From 1-14-2-50-31-20 sp964617555 (GTDB lineage: Bacteria > Bacteroidota > Ignavibacteria > Ignavibacteriales > Melioribacteraceae), in assembly GCA_964617555.1 (NCBI GenBank), contig CAZTYP010000033.1:10231-74230 (forward strand): 64,000 bases of DNA. The letters are read 5' to 3'. The notes below the pieces were generated by a model that did not search any database, was not told the origin of the DNA, and saw only the letters and a list, made by a program, of their open reading frames with translations. Every line of letters starts with the position of its first letter. The first letter of the stretch is position 1. Below, piece by piece: positions 45,058 through 53,355 of this stretch. The position numbers and the translations under genes are program-made.

Positions 45058-46296
45058 ATGATTATAAAGGATAAACAATATTATAAATTTTGTTTATACG
45101 GATTTTTAAAAAACTTAAGATTTTTCGAACCGTTTTTTATTCTCTATTTTTTAAGTAAAGATATAACCTTTTTACAAATAGGTATATTATACTCCGTTCG
45201 CGAAATAGCAATTAACGTTTTTGAAATACCATCCGGTATTATTGCCGATGCACTTGGCAGAAAAAAAACTTTAGCAACAGCGTTTTTAGCTTACATAATA
45301 GCGTTTATCCTTTTTTATGCTTATTCGGAATTTAAAATTTTTCTTTTAGCCATGCTTCTGTATGCTTTAGGCGACGCAATCCGTTCCGGCATAAATAAAG
45401 CGATGATAATAGATTATTTACGTTCTACAAATCAAATTGAAAATAAAGTTGAATATTACGGACATACACGGTCGTGGTCGCAAATAGGAAGCGCAATATC
45501 TTCCTTAGCCGGCGGTGTGCTTTTTTTCTTCAATAAAAATTTGGATGCTATCTTTTTGTTTTCCGTTTTCCCGTATTTTCTGGATTTGTTAAACGTTCTT
45601 TCGTACCCTTCCTTTTTAGATAAAACCAATGGGGAGGAAAGAGTTTTTTCCGTTTCCGTAAGTGAGAGATTAAAAATTATTATAGTAGGATTTATTAATG
45701 CTTTTAAAAATAAAGAACTTTTAAAAGCGTTAATCAACTCGTCGGTTTATTCGGGATATTATAAAACGATAAAAGATTTTATACAACCGTATTTAAAATC
45801 CGTTATACTTTCCGTTCCGCTTTATTACTTTTCCAAACAAGAAAAAACAGCTCTTTTTTTAGGAAGTATATATTTCCTAATTTTTATTATCAATTCTTTT
45901 ATTTCCAGAGGGGCATTTAAATTGGAAAAAAAGTTTTCTTCGCAGGAAACATTTTTAAATATCACTTTATTTACAGGCTTAATTATAGGTTTATTGGGCG
46001 GAGTAATTATGGAAACATTTAATTCAACTTGGGTTGTTTTATTGTTTATCATAATTCTTGCAATAGAAAACGGAAGAAAACCCTCTTGTGTAGCCAACAT
46101 AACAAGTAAAAGCAACGCCAATATTCATGCGGGAATTCTTTCGGTTCAATCACAATTAACATCAATTTTTTCAGCTATAATTATGTTGCTTGTGGGTGTT
46201 TTTGCGGATGTTTACGGGGTGGGAGCCGGAATTCTTATAGGGAGTATAATACTACTTATTCTTTTTCCTTTTATTCTGTTGAAACAGAATAATTGA
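45058..46296 (+). CDS. MFS transporter
   Basis: 412 residues, about twelve membrane helices. The MFS loop 2-3 signature is seen in IADALGRKKTLAT, and the N-terminal motif with EIPSGIIADA matches the subgroup often annotated as MFS efflux pump. The substrate cannot be told. The ATG is 19 bp past the DUF4175 stop, so it may be the last gene of the plus-strand operon. It is convergent with cobS. Confidence 0.88.
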   Translation: MIIKDKQYYKFCLYGFLKNLRFFEPFFILYFLSKDITFLQIGILYSVREIAINVFEIPSGIIADALGRKKTLATAFLAYIIAFILFYAYSEFKIFLLAMLLYALGDAIRSGINKAMIIDYLRSTNQIENKVEYYGHTRSWSQIGSAISSLAGGVLFFFNKNLDAIFLFSVFPYFLDLLNVLSYPSFLDKTNGEERVFSVSVSERLKIIIVGFINAFKNKELLKALINSSVYSGYYKTIKDFIQPYLKSVILSVPLYYFSKQEKTALFLGSIYFLIFIINSFISRGAFKLEKKFSSQETFLNITLFTGLIIGLLGGVIMETFNSTWVVLLFIIILAIENGRKPSCVANITSKSNANIHAGILSVQSQLTSIFSAIIMLLVGVFADVYGVGAGILIGSIILLILFPFILLKQNN

Positions 46297-46310
46297 AAAA
46301 AACAAAATTT

Positions 46311-47078
46311 TTACAGCAATAAACTCTTTAAATAATTTGCAAAAAACACAATTAAGAAAAACAGAATTGTTTCTACAAATTCGGAACCTGCACCAAGCAA
46401 ATCACCCGTAATACCCCCAAGATATTTTAAACACCAACGTTTCCAAAAATATGCGATAATAAATCCCGAAAAGAAAAATATAATCGATAATATATTTACG
46501 AAAAGGGATAAAACAATAATGGATAATATTAAAGAAATTAAGAGATGTTTTTTTGCGGCACCCTCAACAAAAGCCTTTCCTGTTCCGCCTTTTGCACGCG
46601 CATAAGGTAAAGAGAATGATAAATATACCATAGCCGAACGAGATGAAACATAAGCCGTTGCCAATCCGAACCACAAAAGATTAATTTCTAACAATTTGAC
46701 TAAAACAATCCACTTGGCCAATAAGAGAAGAAAAATAGCGATTAAACCGAAAGCCCCGTTGTTCGAATCTTTCATTACCGCGAGCATTTTTTCTCTGTTT
46801 CCCAAAACACCCAATGCATCTGCCCAGTCGGCAAAACCGTCTAGATGTAATGCACCAGTAATTACTACGGAAACGAGCAACACAAAAAAAGCAACGGCTT
46901 CAACCCATTGAATTTTAAAAAAAAATTGAAACAATACGGCAACGGCAAAAAGAATTACGGCAAGTAAAAAACCGACCAAGGGAAACCAGAACAAAGAAGA
47001 AGCAAAATTATCGGTATCGTTACCATAAATCGGAATACGGGTTAAAGTTCTTATTGCGGTAATAAAATCATTAATCAT
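46311..47078 (-). CDS. cobS: Adenosylcobinamide-GDP ribazoletransferase CobS
   Basis: Joins adenosylcobinamide-GDP to alpha-ribazole (phosphate), the last assembly step of the nucleotide loop; inner-membrane enzyme. I chose ATG at 47078, giving MINDFITAIRTLTRIPI, the typical CobS N-terminus, with a GGAG site upstream; a longer reading to 47117 is less likely. DGFADWADALG (the acidic motif for Mg/GDP binding) and multiple helices mark the family. It overlaps cobT by 8 bases and is the last gene of the B12 operon. Confidence 0.93.
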   Translation of the reverse strand: MINDFITAIRTLTRIPIYGNDTDNFASSLFWFPLVGFLLAVILFAVAVLFQFFFKIQWVEAVAFFVLLVSVVITGALHLDGFADWADALGVLGNREKMLAVMKDSNNGAFGLIAIFLLLLAKWIVLVKLLEINLLWFGLATAYVSSRSAMVYLSFSLPYARAKGGTGKAFVEGAAKKHLLISLILSIIVLSLFVNILSIIFFFSGFIIAYFWKRWCLKYLGGITGDLLGAGSEFVETILFFLIVFFANYLKSLLL

Positions 47079-48123
47079 TATTGGAAACTCCGGCGGATTC
47101 GAATGTTGCCATTTCATTATAAATTTTTATTGATGCCTCTATAAGTCCGATTGTTAATGCGGCGCCTGTTCCTTCGCCGAGCCGCATTTTTAAATCCAAT
47201 GCGGGTTCGGTATTAAGAGCTTTATAAAATAATTTATGTCCTTTTTCTGCAGACAGATGGCTATGAAAAGTATATTGTTCAATAATAGGATTAATTTTAT
47301 ATGCCGTTAATGCGGCGGCAGAAGAGATAAAACCGTCTATAACAACGGGAATTCTGTTTGCAGCCGCACCGATTATTAACCCTACAATTCCCGCAATTTC
47401 CAATCCGCCGACAGCGGCAAGCGTATTTACGGGATTAGTTAATTTTTCATTATTTTTGTTTAACATTTTTTTTATTACTTCCGCTTTCTTTTTTAATTTT
47501 TTTTCGTCTATCCCGGTACCTTTACCTGTAATATCTTTTACATTACATGGTAATAAAGCGGCAAAAAGAGCGGAAGCTGCCGTAGTATTGCCTATTCCCA
47601 TTTCGCCGGTTGCAATAATATCTATTTTATCCGATTTTGCTCTCTCTGCAAATTCTATTCCCGTTTCAATTGCTTTAACGGCTTCATGTAATGTCATAGC
47701 CGGTTTTTCCGTGGCATTCGAAGTTCCGTTTTTTATCTTTCTGTTAAATAAATTAGAATGTTCAACCATGCCGTCAATACCTATATCAACAACGTTTAAA
47801 TCTGCATCAATATGTCCGGCAAAAACATTTATTGCCGCACCACCGTTAAGGATATTATAAACCATTTGTTTGGTTACCTCTTTCGGATATGCGGAAACAC
47901 CTTCTTTTGTTACACCGTGATCGGCGGCAAAAAGTATAATTCTTTTCTTTTTTAATTCCGGGTGAGGGGTGTTTTTAATGAGTGCAAATTTCATTGCAAA
48001 ATTTTCCAATTTGCCCAAACTACCTATAGGTTTGGTAAGAGAGTTTAGGTGATTTTGTATTTGTGTTTTATATTCGGTTGAAATCGGTTTTATTGATTTT
48101 AATTTTTTTTCAAAATTGTTCAT
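47071..48123 (-). CDS. cobT: Nicotinate-nucleotide-dimethylbenzimidazole phosphoribosyltransferase CobT
   Basis: Makes alpha-ribazole phosphate by moving phosphoribose from NaMN to the lower-ligand base. 350 residues, the usual length. SLTKPIGSLGKLE, AADHGVTKEGVSAYP, and the catalytic glutamate in RLGEGTGAAL are the family motifs. It overlaps cobU by 4 bases (ATGA) and cobS by 8. Together with CobU and CobS it rebuilds the loop after CbiR cutting. Confidence 0.95.
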   Translation of the reverse strand: MNNFEKKLKSIKPISTEYKTQIQNHLNSLTKPIGSLGKLENFAMKFALIKNTPHPELKKKRIILFAADHGVTKEGVSAYPKEVTKQMVYNILNGGAAINVFAGHIDADLNVVDIGIDGMVEHSNLFNRKIKNGTSNATEKPAMTLHEAVKAIETGIEFAERAKSDKIDIIATGEMGIGNTTAASALFAALLPCNVKDITGKGTGIDEKKLKKKAEVIKKMLNKNNEKLTNPVNTLAAVGGLEIAGIVGLIIGAAANRIPVVIDGFISSAAALTAYKINPIIEQYTFHSHLSAEKGHKLFYKALNTEPALDLKMRLGEGTGAALTIGLIEASIKIYNEMATFESAGVSNND

Positions 48124-48644
48124 TTTTTTCCTTTTATTTGTGTAGGAATACCGCTAATCATAAATATTACTTCATCCGCAATACCGGCAATGGTTTGATT
48201 AACAAGACCGGCTAAATCTCTGTAATAACGAGCTGATTTGTTTTCCGGAATTATTCCAGAACCAACTTCGTTACTAACTATAATAATATTACCGTTAAAT
48301 TTTTTTAATCTTTCGTAAAAAGAGTTTATTTCTTTAAAATCGTTTTTTTGGAGACCGTATTTAAATAACAAATTACCAAGCCAAACGGAAACACAATCAA
48401 TTACAATAATATCCACATCTTTTTCCAAAAGGGTTATTGCTCCAGCCAAATTAAGAGGTTCTTCTATTGTAATAAAATTTTTTCCTCTTTCCGCTTTGTG
48501 TTTTTTTATTCTTTCTTTCATTTCGTTGTCGAACGGAATTGCCGTAGCAATAAAGCCGCGTTTTTTATATTGCATTGCTATTGTTAAGGCCTGGGTGCTT
48601 TTTCCGCTGCGCGCGCCGCCGGTAATAAAGGTTATTTTATTCAT
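48120..48644 (-). CDS. cobU: Adenosylcobinamide kinase/guanylyltransferase CobU
   Basis: Phosphorylates adenosylcobinamide and activates it with GTP. 174 residues. P-loop GGARSGKST (8-16), the guanylylation histidine region HKAERGKNFITIEEP, and the VIDCVSVWLGNLL and VSNEVGSGIIPE motifs match CobU. Its guanylyltransferase activity would accept cobinamide phosphate released by CbiR. Overlaps cbiR by 8 bases and cobT by 4. Confidence 0.95.
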   Translation of the reverse strand: MNKITFITGGARSGKSTQALTIAMQYKKRGFIATAIPFDNEMKERIKKHKAERGKNFITIEEPLNLAGAITLLEKDVDIIVIDCVSVWLGNLLFKYGLQKNDFKEINSFYERLKKFNGNIIIVSNEVGSGIIPENKSARYYRDLAGLVNQTIAGIADEVIFMISGIPTQIKGKK

Positions 48645-49434
48645 CTGTATATTTTCCTAAAAGATTTAAAGAAGTATTTAAATCTGTTTCGTTAAAAACT
48701 TCAAGTGTTAATATTCTGTTAGTCATTTTGTTTTTTTTAAGTATTTGTATGATATAATCTAAAATCTTATGTGATAAATTTGAAATATCAAGATGGTCTT
48801 TTCCGTTATAAACACCGTGCAAATGGATAACTTTTGTTTTATCTAAATATTTTTTAATGTATTCTTCAAGCGGATGGTTGTAAAGTTGAATATGTCCTAT
48901 ATCCAAACAAACGGAAAGATTAAACTCATTAAGTAAATTGTCTATATAATAAAACGGATATTTCAAAGTCTCTATACAAATTTTATCGGTGTTTATATTT
49001 GCTTTGCTAATTTCGCTTAATGATTTTCTTAATGCCGGCAGCCAATCCGTTACGGTTTCGGAAGTTGCCATACCCATAATATTTGAATTGCCGGTTAGAT
49101 GCAGAATGTACGCAAGCGGGTTAATGGGTTCCGTTAAATCTATTACACGTAAACATTTTTGTAATGATTTTTTTCTAACTGTTTCATTAACGGAACCAAG
49201 AGCAATATCTATAGGAAGGTGAATATTATATGTTAATTGGTTGTTTTCCGCAATTCTTTTCATCTCTTTTATCGTGTTTGAATCGGGCAAATTTGAAATT
49301 TCGTCCGATTCAAAAAGAAGAATTTCCACATCGTCAACTTTATCGGCTAAAAATTTAATGTTAGGAATAATATCATCGGGAATAATATATGATGATGTTC
49401 CCAAACGAAAAGGAAATTTGTTTTTTAATGTCAT
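48637..49434 (-). CDS. cbiR: CbiR-like cobamide-remodelling hydrolase
   Basis: A 265-residue TIM-barrel protein of the AP-endonuclease-2/xylose-isomerase-like superfamily. The N-terminal FPFRLGTSSYIIPDDIIPN and VDDVEILLFESDE resemble, from memory, the CbiR group characterised in Akkermansia, which cuts the alpha-glycosidic/phosphoribosyl part of the nucleotide loop to yield cobinamide phosphate. Conserved metal-site residues are visible in TYNIHLPID, CIETLKYPF, CLDIGHIQLY, VIHLHGVYNGKDH and TLEVF. Its place between btuC and cobU strongly supports the role. Specificity for one cobamide is unproven; a generic sugar-phosphate isomerase is the alternative. Confidence 0.8.
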   Translation of the reverse strand: MTLKNKFPFRLGTSSYIIPDDIIPNIKFLADKVDDVEILLFESDEISNLPDSNTIKEMKRIAENNQLTYNIHLPIDIALGSVNETVRKKSLQKCLRVIDLTEPINPLAYILHLTGNSNIMGMATSETVTDWLPALRKSLSEISKANINTDKICIETLKYPFYYIDNLLNEFNLSVCLDIGHIQLYNHPLEEYIKKYLDKTKVIHLHGVYNGKDHLDISNLSHKILDYIIQILKKNKMTNRILTLEVFNETDLNTSLNLLGKYTDE

Positions 49435-49485
49435 AATTTATTTTCCGGATTCATTAACATTAGTAATTAAAAACTTTTTTGATAT

Positions 49486-50484
49486 TTATAATGTATTATT
49501 CTGAGTTTTGTTGTTAATCAAAAGCCAAATAAAAAACGGACCGCCAAGCAATGCCGTAATTACTCCTACCGGTATTTCCGCAGGTGCAATTAATGTACGT
49601 GAAAGTGTATCACAAAAAACAAGGAAAGCACCGCCGAAAACAATATTAAAGAAAACCAGATTACGATGGTCGGAAGAATTTAAAACTAATCGCGAAATAT
49701 GTGGTACCATCATTCCGACAAAACCGATAGGACCCACAATTGAAATAACACCGCTTATCATTAATGATGTAGCAAAGAAGAGGATTCGTTTTGTTTTAAG
49801 TAGATTAACCCCTCTGCTTATGGCAATATCTTCACCGAGTGTTAATAAATTCAATTCGGTTGAAAGAAAAATAATAATAATTGTGCCGATAACCGTAAAA
49901 GGAAGAATATTATATATGTCGTTATATCCTATTATTTCAAATCCGCCCATTAACCAACGTATTATTTGAAACGAGTGTGTAAAGTCGCTAATAAATTGTA
50001 TAAAAAGGATAAAACCGGAAAAGAAAAAGTTTATTGCAACACCCGCCAAAAGCATTATTCCCACCGAAAGCCCTTTTTTTAACATTGATAAAACATAAAC
50101 AAAAAAGATTGAAAGCAATGCACCGAAAAAAGCAAAAAAAGTTTGACCGTCAATTCCGAAAAGCGAAAAAAGAAGACCCGTTTTAATATATAAAGCGGCA
50201 CCGAAAGCGGCTCCGCTTGAAACCCCCAGTGTAAAAGGGGTTGCAAGATAATTTCTGAACATAGCCTGAAAAACCATACCGCCTATAGCCAGAGCTGAAC
50301 CGGCAATAAAAGCGATAAGAACGCGAGGCACCCTAATTCTCCAAAAGATATTGTTTTGTACATTATTCGGGTTAAATTGCAAAATTGTATTTAACGAAAT
50401 TTTTTCCATTCCGAAAAAAGGGGCAAATAAAACTATACCGATTGAACCGAGAGTAAATAAAATTATTATGGTCTTCTTTGTCAT
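49486..50484 (-). CDS. btuC: Vitamin B12 ABC transporter permease BtuC
   Basis: 332 residues, about ten membrane helices, the FecCD/BtuC permease family. The RVPRVLIAFIAGSALAIGGMVFQ N-terminal segment, the GFVGMMVPHISR coupling loop and the C-terminal PAEIPVGVITALLGGPFFIWLL are diagnostic. It moves cobamide from BtuF into the cytoplasm with BtuD. Overlaps btuD by 4 bases (ATGA). The riboswitch-operon context, not the protein alone, separates B12 from siderophore import. Confidence 0.92.
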   Translation of the reverse strand: MTKKTIIILFTLGSIGIVLFAPFFGMEKISLNTILQFNPNNVQNNIFWRIRVPRVLIAFIAGSALAIGGMVFQAMFRNYLATPFTLGVSSGAAFGAALYIKTGLLFSLFGIDGQTFFAFFGALLSIFFVYVLSMLKKGLSVGIMLLAGVAINFFFSGFILFIQFISDFTHSFQIIRWLMGGFEIIGYNDIYNILPFTVIGTIIIIFLSTELNLLTLGEDIAISRGVNLLKTKRILFFATSLMISGVISIVGPIGFVGMMVPHISRLVLNSSDHRNLVFFNIVFGGAFLVFCDTLSRTLIAPAEIPVGVITALLGGPFFIWLLINNKTQNNTL

Positions 50485-51272
50485 TGTTTTATTACCTCCG
50501 GTAAAACAATTTTTTTATTATTGTCGGGATGAGTAATAAAAGTAAATTTTTTTTCATAAACATTTTCCAATGTTTTTTCTTGCACTATGGTATCGGCAGA
50601 GCCGTAATAAAAAAGTTTTCCCTCTTTTATTACTGCAATTTTATTGCTGAATAAAATTGCATTATTGATGTTATGTGTAACAACAACAATTGTTTTATTT
50701 AATTGCGAGTGAATTTTAATAAGAATTTTGTAAATATCTTCTTCGTGTTTTGGGTCAAGGAATGTTGTAGGTTCGTCCAATAGAATTATTTTACCCCCTT
50801 GTGCAATAGCGGCGGCAATAAAAATCATTTGCCGTTCACCTCCGCTTAGGGTGTTTAATTCTCTGTTTGCAAGATGTTTGGTTGATGTAAGCTCAAGAGC
50901 TGTTTCCACTTCTTTTTTATCGTTTGCCGTGGTGGATGTAAATCTGCTTAAATGCGGATAACGGGCAAGATAAAGAAATTCTTTTACAGTAAAAGAGAAA
51001 AGGTGTTCACTTATTTGCGGTACATAACTTATTTGTTGTGCAAGTTCTTTTCTGTTTAATTGTTCAATCGGAATATTATTAAAGAGAACAGTTTTTTGCG
51101 GAGGGGTGTTAATACCGATTAAGCATTTTAACAAAGTTGTTTTACCGCTTCCGTTAGGTCCAATAACGGATAAAAAATCGTGTTCATAAATTTTTAAAGA
51201 AAGAGAATTAAGAATCTTCTTTTTTGTAAAAGAAAAAGACAAATTTTTTATATCGAAAACAACTTTATCCAT
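50481..51272 (-). CDS. btuD: Vitamin B12 ABC transporter ATPase BtuD
   Basis: 263 residues. Walker A GPNGSGKTT (residues about 39-47), Q loop SYVPQISEH, signature LSGGERQ, Walker B IILLDEPT and the H loop VVVTHN are complete. It drives import by BtuC. One base separates it from the btuF stop, and it overlaps btuC by 4. Confidence 0.92.
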   Translation of the reverse strand: MDKVVFDIKNLSFSFTKKKILNSLSLKIYEHDFLSVIGPNGSGKTTLLKCLIGINTPPQKTVLFNNIPIEQLNRKELAQQISYVPQISEHLFSFTVKEFLYLARYPHLSRFTSTTANDKKEVETALELTSTKHLANRELNTLSGGERQMIFIAAAIAQGGKIILLDEPTTFLDPKHEEDIYKILIKIHSQLNKTIVVVTHNINNAILFSNKIAVIKEGKLFYYGSADTIVQEKTLENVYEKKFTFITHPDNNKKIVLPEVIKQ

Positions 51273-51273
51273 T

Positions 51274-52173
51274 TTAATTAAGTTCGCTTATATTAATTTC
51301 GGGATGAATTGCTTTTACCAAATCTTGCAATAACAGTACAAATCGAGGTCCGGGAATAACGGTGTAATCTCCTGATAAAACGGTTATCCGTTTATTTTTT
51401 ATTGCATCAATATTTCCCAAAGAGTTCCATTCGGCTGTCAGAATTTTTTTTGTTAGATTGGTTTTTCCCAAGTTAGGCACCAAATCAATTATTATGTCGG
51501 GGTTTAAATGTATTATTCCTTCAGCGGAAAGTAAGGGAAAGTCAAGTGTGCTGTTTGCATTAAATGCATTTATTCCTCCGGCAAGCTCTATTAATTCGTT
51601 GAAATATGTGTTTTTTCCGGCAATGTAAACATTTTTTAACGTACCCGAGCCTATGTTGCGACCAATAGAAACAAGGGTTCTAACCGGTTTTAAATTTTCT
51701 GTTTTTGCTCTTACGGAAGAAATAACATGCCGTAATTCGGTAATTAATTTTTTTGCGGGGTTTTGAGCATTACAACTATCTCCTATTATTTTTATTGACA
51801 TCAGTATATCCGATATGTTTTTATTGTTTACAACCAGATAGTGGATATTTAATTTCTCCAAATAACTTTTTACATTTTCGTGTTCCGGCAACAGTATTAC
51901 AATATCGGGACGCAGAGCGGCAATAGCTTCGTAGTTTGGATCTATGTAGCCGCCAATTTCTTTTATCTTTTTTACTTCCGGCGGATAGTTACAAAAACGG
52001 GTTCTTCCTACAACCTTATTACCTAATCCCAATGCAAATAAGGTTTCGGTTACATTTGGGGAAAGCGAAATAATTCTTTTAGGTTCTTGTTTCTTTTTTT
52101 CTTTTTTTATTATGGTTGAGGAATAATCCAAAGATATAATGGCGATAATTCCCGCGATTATAATAAAAGGCAA
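51274..52173 (-). CDS. btuF: Cobalamin-binding periplasmic protein BtuF
   Basis: 299 residues by the TTG start. An N-terminal hydrophobic segment leads to a type III binding protein with RIISLSPNVTETLFALGLGNKVVGRT, YPPEVKKIKEIGG and the central helix. It delivers cobamides to BtuC-BtuD. The reading frame extends upstream to an ATA codon at 52194, with an AAGGA site six bases before it; that would give a classic signal start (MKKILYILPF-like). So the true start may be a rare ATA codon rather than TTG. A long hairpin precedes the gene. Confidence 0.9.
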   Translation of the reverse strand: MPFIIIAGIIAIISLDYSSTIIKKEKKKQEPKRIISLSPNVTETLFALGLGNKVVGRTRFCNYPPEVKKIKEIGGYIDPNYEAIAALRPDIVILLPEHENVKSYLEKLNIHYLVVNNKNISDILMSIKIIGDSCNAQNPAKKLITELRHVISSVRAKTENLKPVRTLVSIGRNIGSGTLKNVYIAGKNTYFNELIELAGGINAFNANSTLDFPLLSAEGIIHLNPDIIIDLVPNLGKTNLTKKILTAEWNSLGNIDAIKNKRITVLSGDYTVIPGPRFVLLLQDLVKAIHPEINISELN

Positions 52174-52216
52174 TATGTAGAGAATCTTTTTTATTTTTAA
52201 TCCTTCTTATTTATGG

Positions 52217-52249
52217 TAGTTGTTCTTATCGTAAAGATAAGAACAACTA
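52217..52249 (-). promoter_or_regulatory. 14-bp perfect hairpin between btuG and btuF
   Basis: TAGTTGTTCTTATC and its complement enclose a 5-nt loop, in the only sizeable gap (about 110 bp) inside the B12 operon. No U-run follows on either strand. It ends about ten bases before the btuF Shine-Dalgarno (AAGAAGGA), so it could shape processing or translation. Confidence 0.7.
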
Positions 52250-52282
52250 TTGTTAAAAAAACAGCTCAAAATGTTTTTGGCT

Positions 52283-53338
52283 TTATTTATAATATCTGTA
52301 AACGGCAACCGCACTGCTTCCGTTGCCTACAACATCTGAAGTCCAGGTAATTTTATTTGCAACAACATCAAATTTTTGAATATAACCGTCGCCGCCCCAT
52401 TTTGTCATATAAGGTATCCACATTACGTTTGCATCGTAATCATAGGTTAGTTGCATAACATTAGGTCCGATATTAATCGGATTACTTTCTCCGTGTATAA
52501 CCGCATTATCTTCTGTGTTGTATGTATAGAGAAATCCGTTTGTTCCGTTGCCCCAAGCAACGCAATATGCAATTCCGTTTTTTGCAATTTCAATATCTCC
52601 CGGAGAACCGCCAATGATAATGGAGTCTTCCAAAGCAGGAGTTCCTGAAGTTTTAATAACGGCGATTTTCCCGGAACTTGTTACTCCAAAATCACCTGTA
52701 CAAAGAACATGTAATTTTCCATTTGGGGCAAAGGCAAGGTCTTGGGCGTTAACGGGAGTATTAACGGTTGCAGTAACTTTATCGGTTTTTACATCAATTA
52801 CGGAAACGGAAGCTTGGAAATAAGGGTTTCCCCAACCGCCGTATCCTGTGTTGGCAACATAAAGTTTTCCCTTTTTGTATAAAAGTCCTTCCGGTGCTCG
52901 TCCTACGGTAATTCGTTTTGTTACGGTTCCGGCAACCAGATCAATAACTGCAACATCATTTGTATTAAAGCAAGTTACGTATGCTTTTTTATTGTTTGCA
53001 AAAGCAATATCCCAAGGGTTATCACCCGGGTTCAGCCCTATTGTTTGTAAAATTTCGGTATCGTGTTTTGGGTCTATAACTTTTATGTTGTTTTCTCCCG
53101 AAGAAACCACATAAATTCTGTCGTCATAAATCCTTATTCTGTTAGGAATTTTTCCTGTAGTAACAATATCTTTTACAACGGAATTTTTTTCCGCATCTAT
53201 TTTGGAAAGAGTTTCGGCAGACCCGTTTAATACGTACAAAGTTTTTCCTCTGTTTTCCACCGGATCAACGGTGTTTTCTTTACAACCGATAATTAATAAC
53301 AACATTAAAACGGTAACGATTAATAAAATATGTTTCAT
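52283..53338 (-). CDS. btuG: BtuG-like beta-propeller B12-capture lipoprotein
   Basis: 351 residues with lipobox ending IIGC19 and a seven-blade YncE/surface-layer-type propeller: blades such as LYVLNGSAETLSKID, IYVVSSGENNIKVID, AYVTCFNTNDVAVID, LYVANTGYGGWGN. In Bacteroides, BtuG is a surface propeller lipoprotein that grips B12 and hands it to BtuB (eLife 2018 work, from memory). Gene order (btuB then this gene, then btuF) supports the same role; sequence alone only gives the fold. A good AAGGAG Shine-Dalgarno precedes the ATG. The symbol is inferred. Confidence 0.8.
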   Translation of the reverse strand: MKHILLIVTVLMLLLIIGCKENTVDPVENRGKTLYVLNGSAETLSKIDAEKNSVVKDIVTTGKIPNRIRIYDDRIYVVSSGENNIKVIDPKHDTEILQTIGLNPGDNPWDIAFANNKKAYVTCFNTNDVAVIDLVAGTVTKRITVGRAPEGLLYKKGKLYVANTGYGGWGNPYFQASVSVIDVKTDKVTATVNTPVNAQDLAFAPNGKLHVLCTGDFGVTSSGKIAVIKTSGTPALEDSIIIGGSPGDIEIAKNGIAYCVAWGNGTNGFLYTYNTEDNAVIHGESNPINIGPNVMQLTYDYDANVMWIPYMTKWGGDGYIQKFDVVANKITWTSDVVGNGSSAVAVYRYYK

Positions 53339-53355
53339 TTTTTCTCCTTTTTTAG

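Noticed and set aside
47079..47117. A 13-residue N-terminal extension of CobS
   Set aside because: MINDFITAIRTL is the family start and has its own GGAG site; the extension overlaps cobT.
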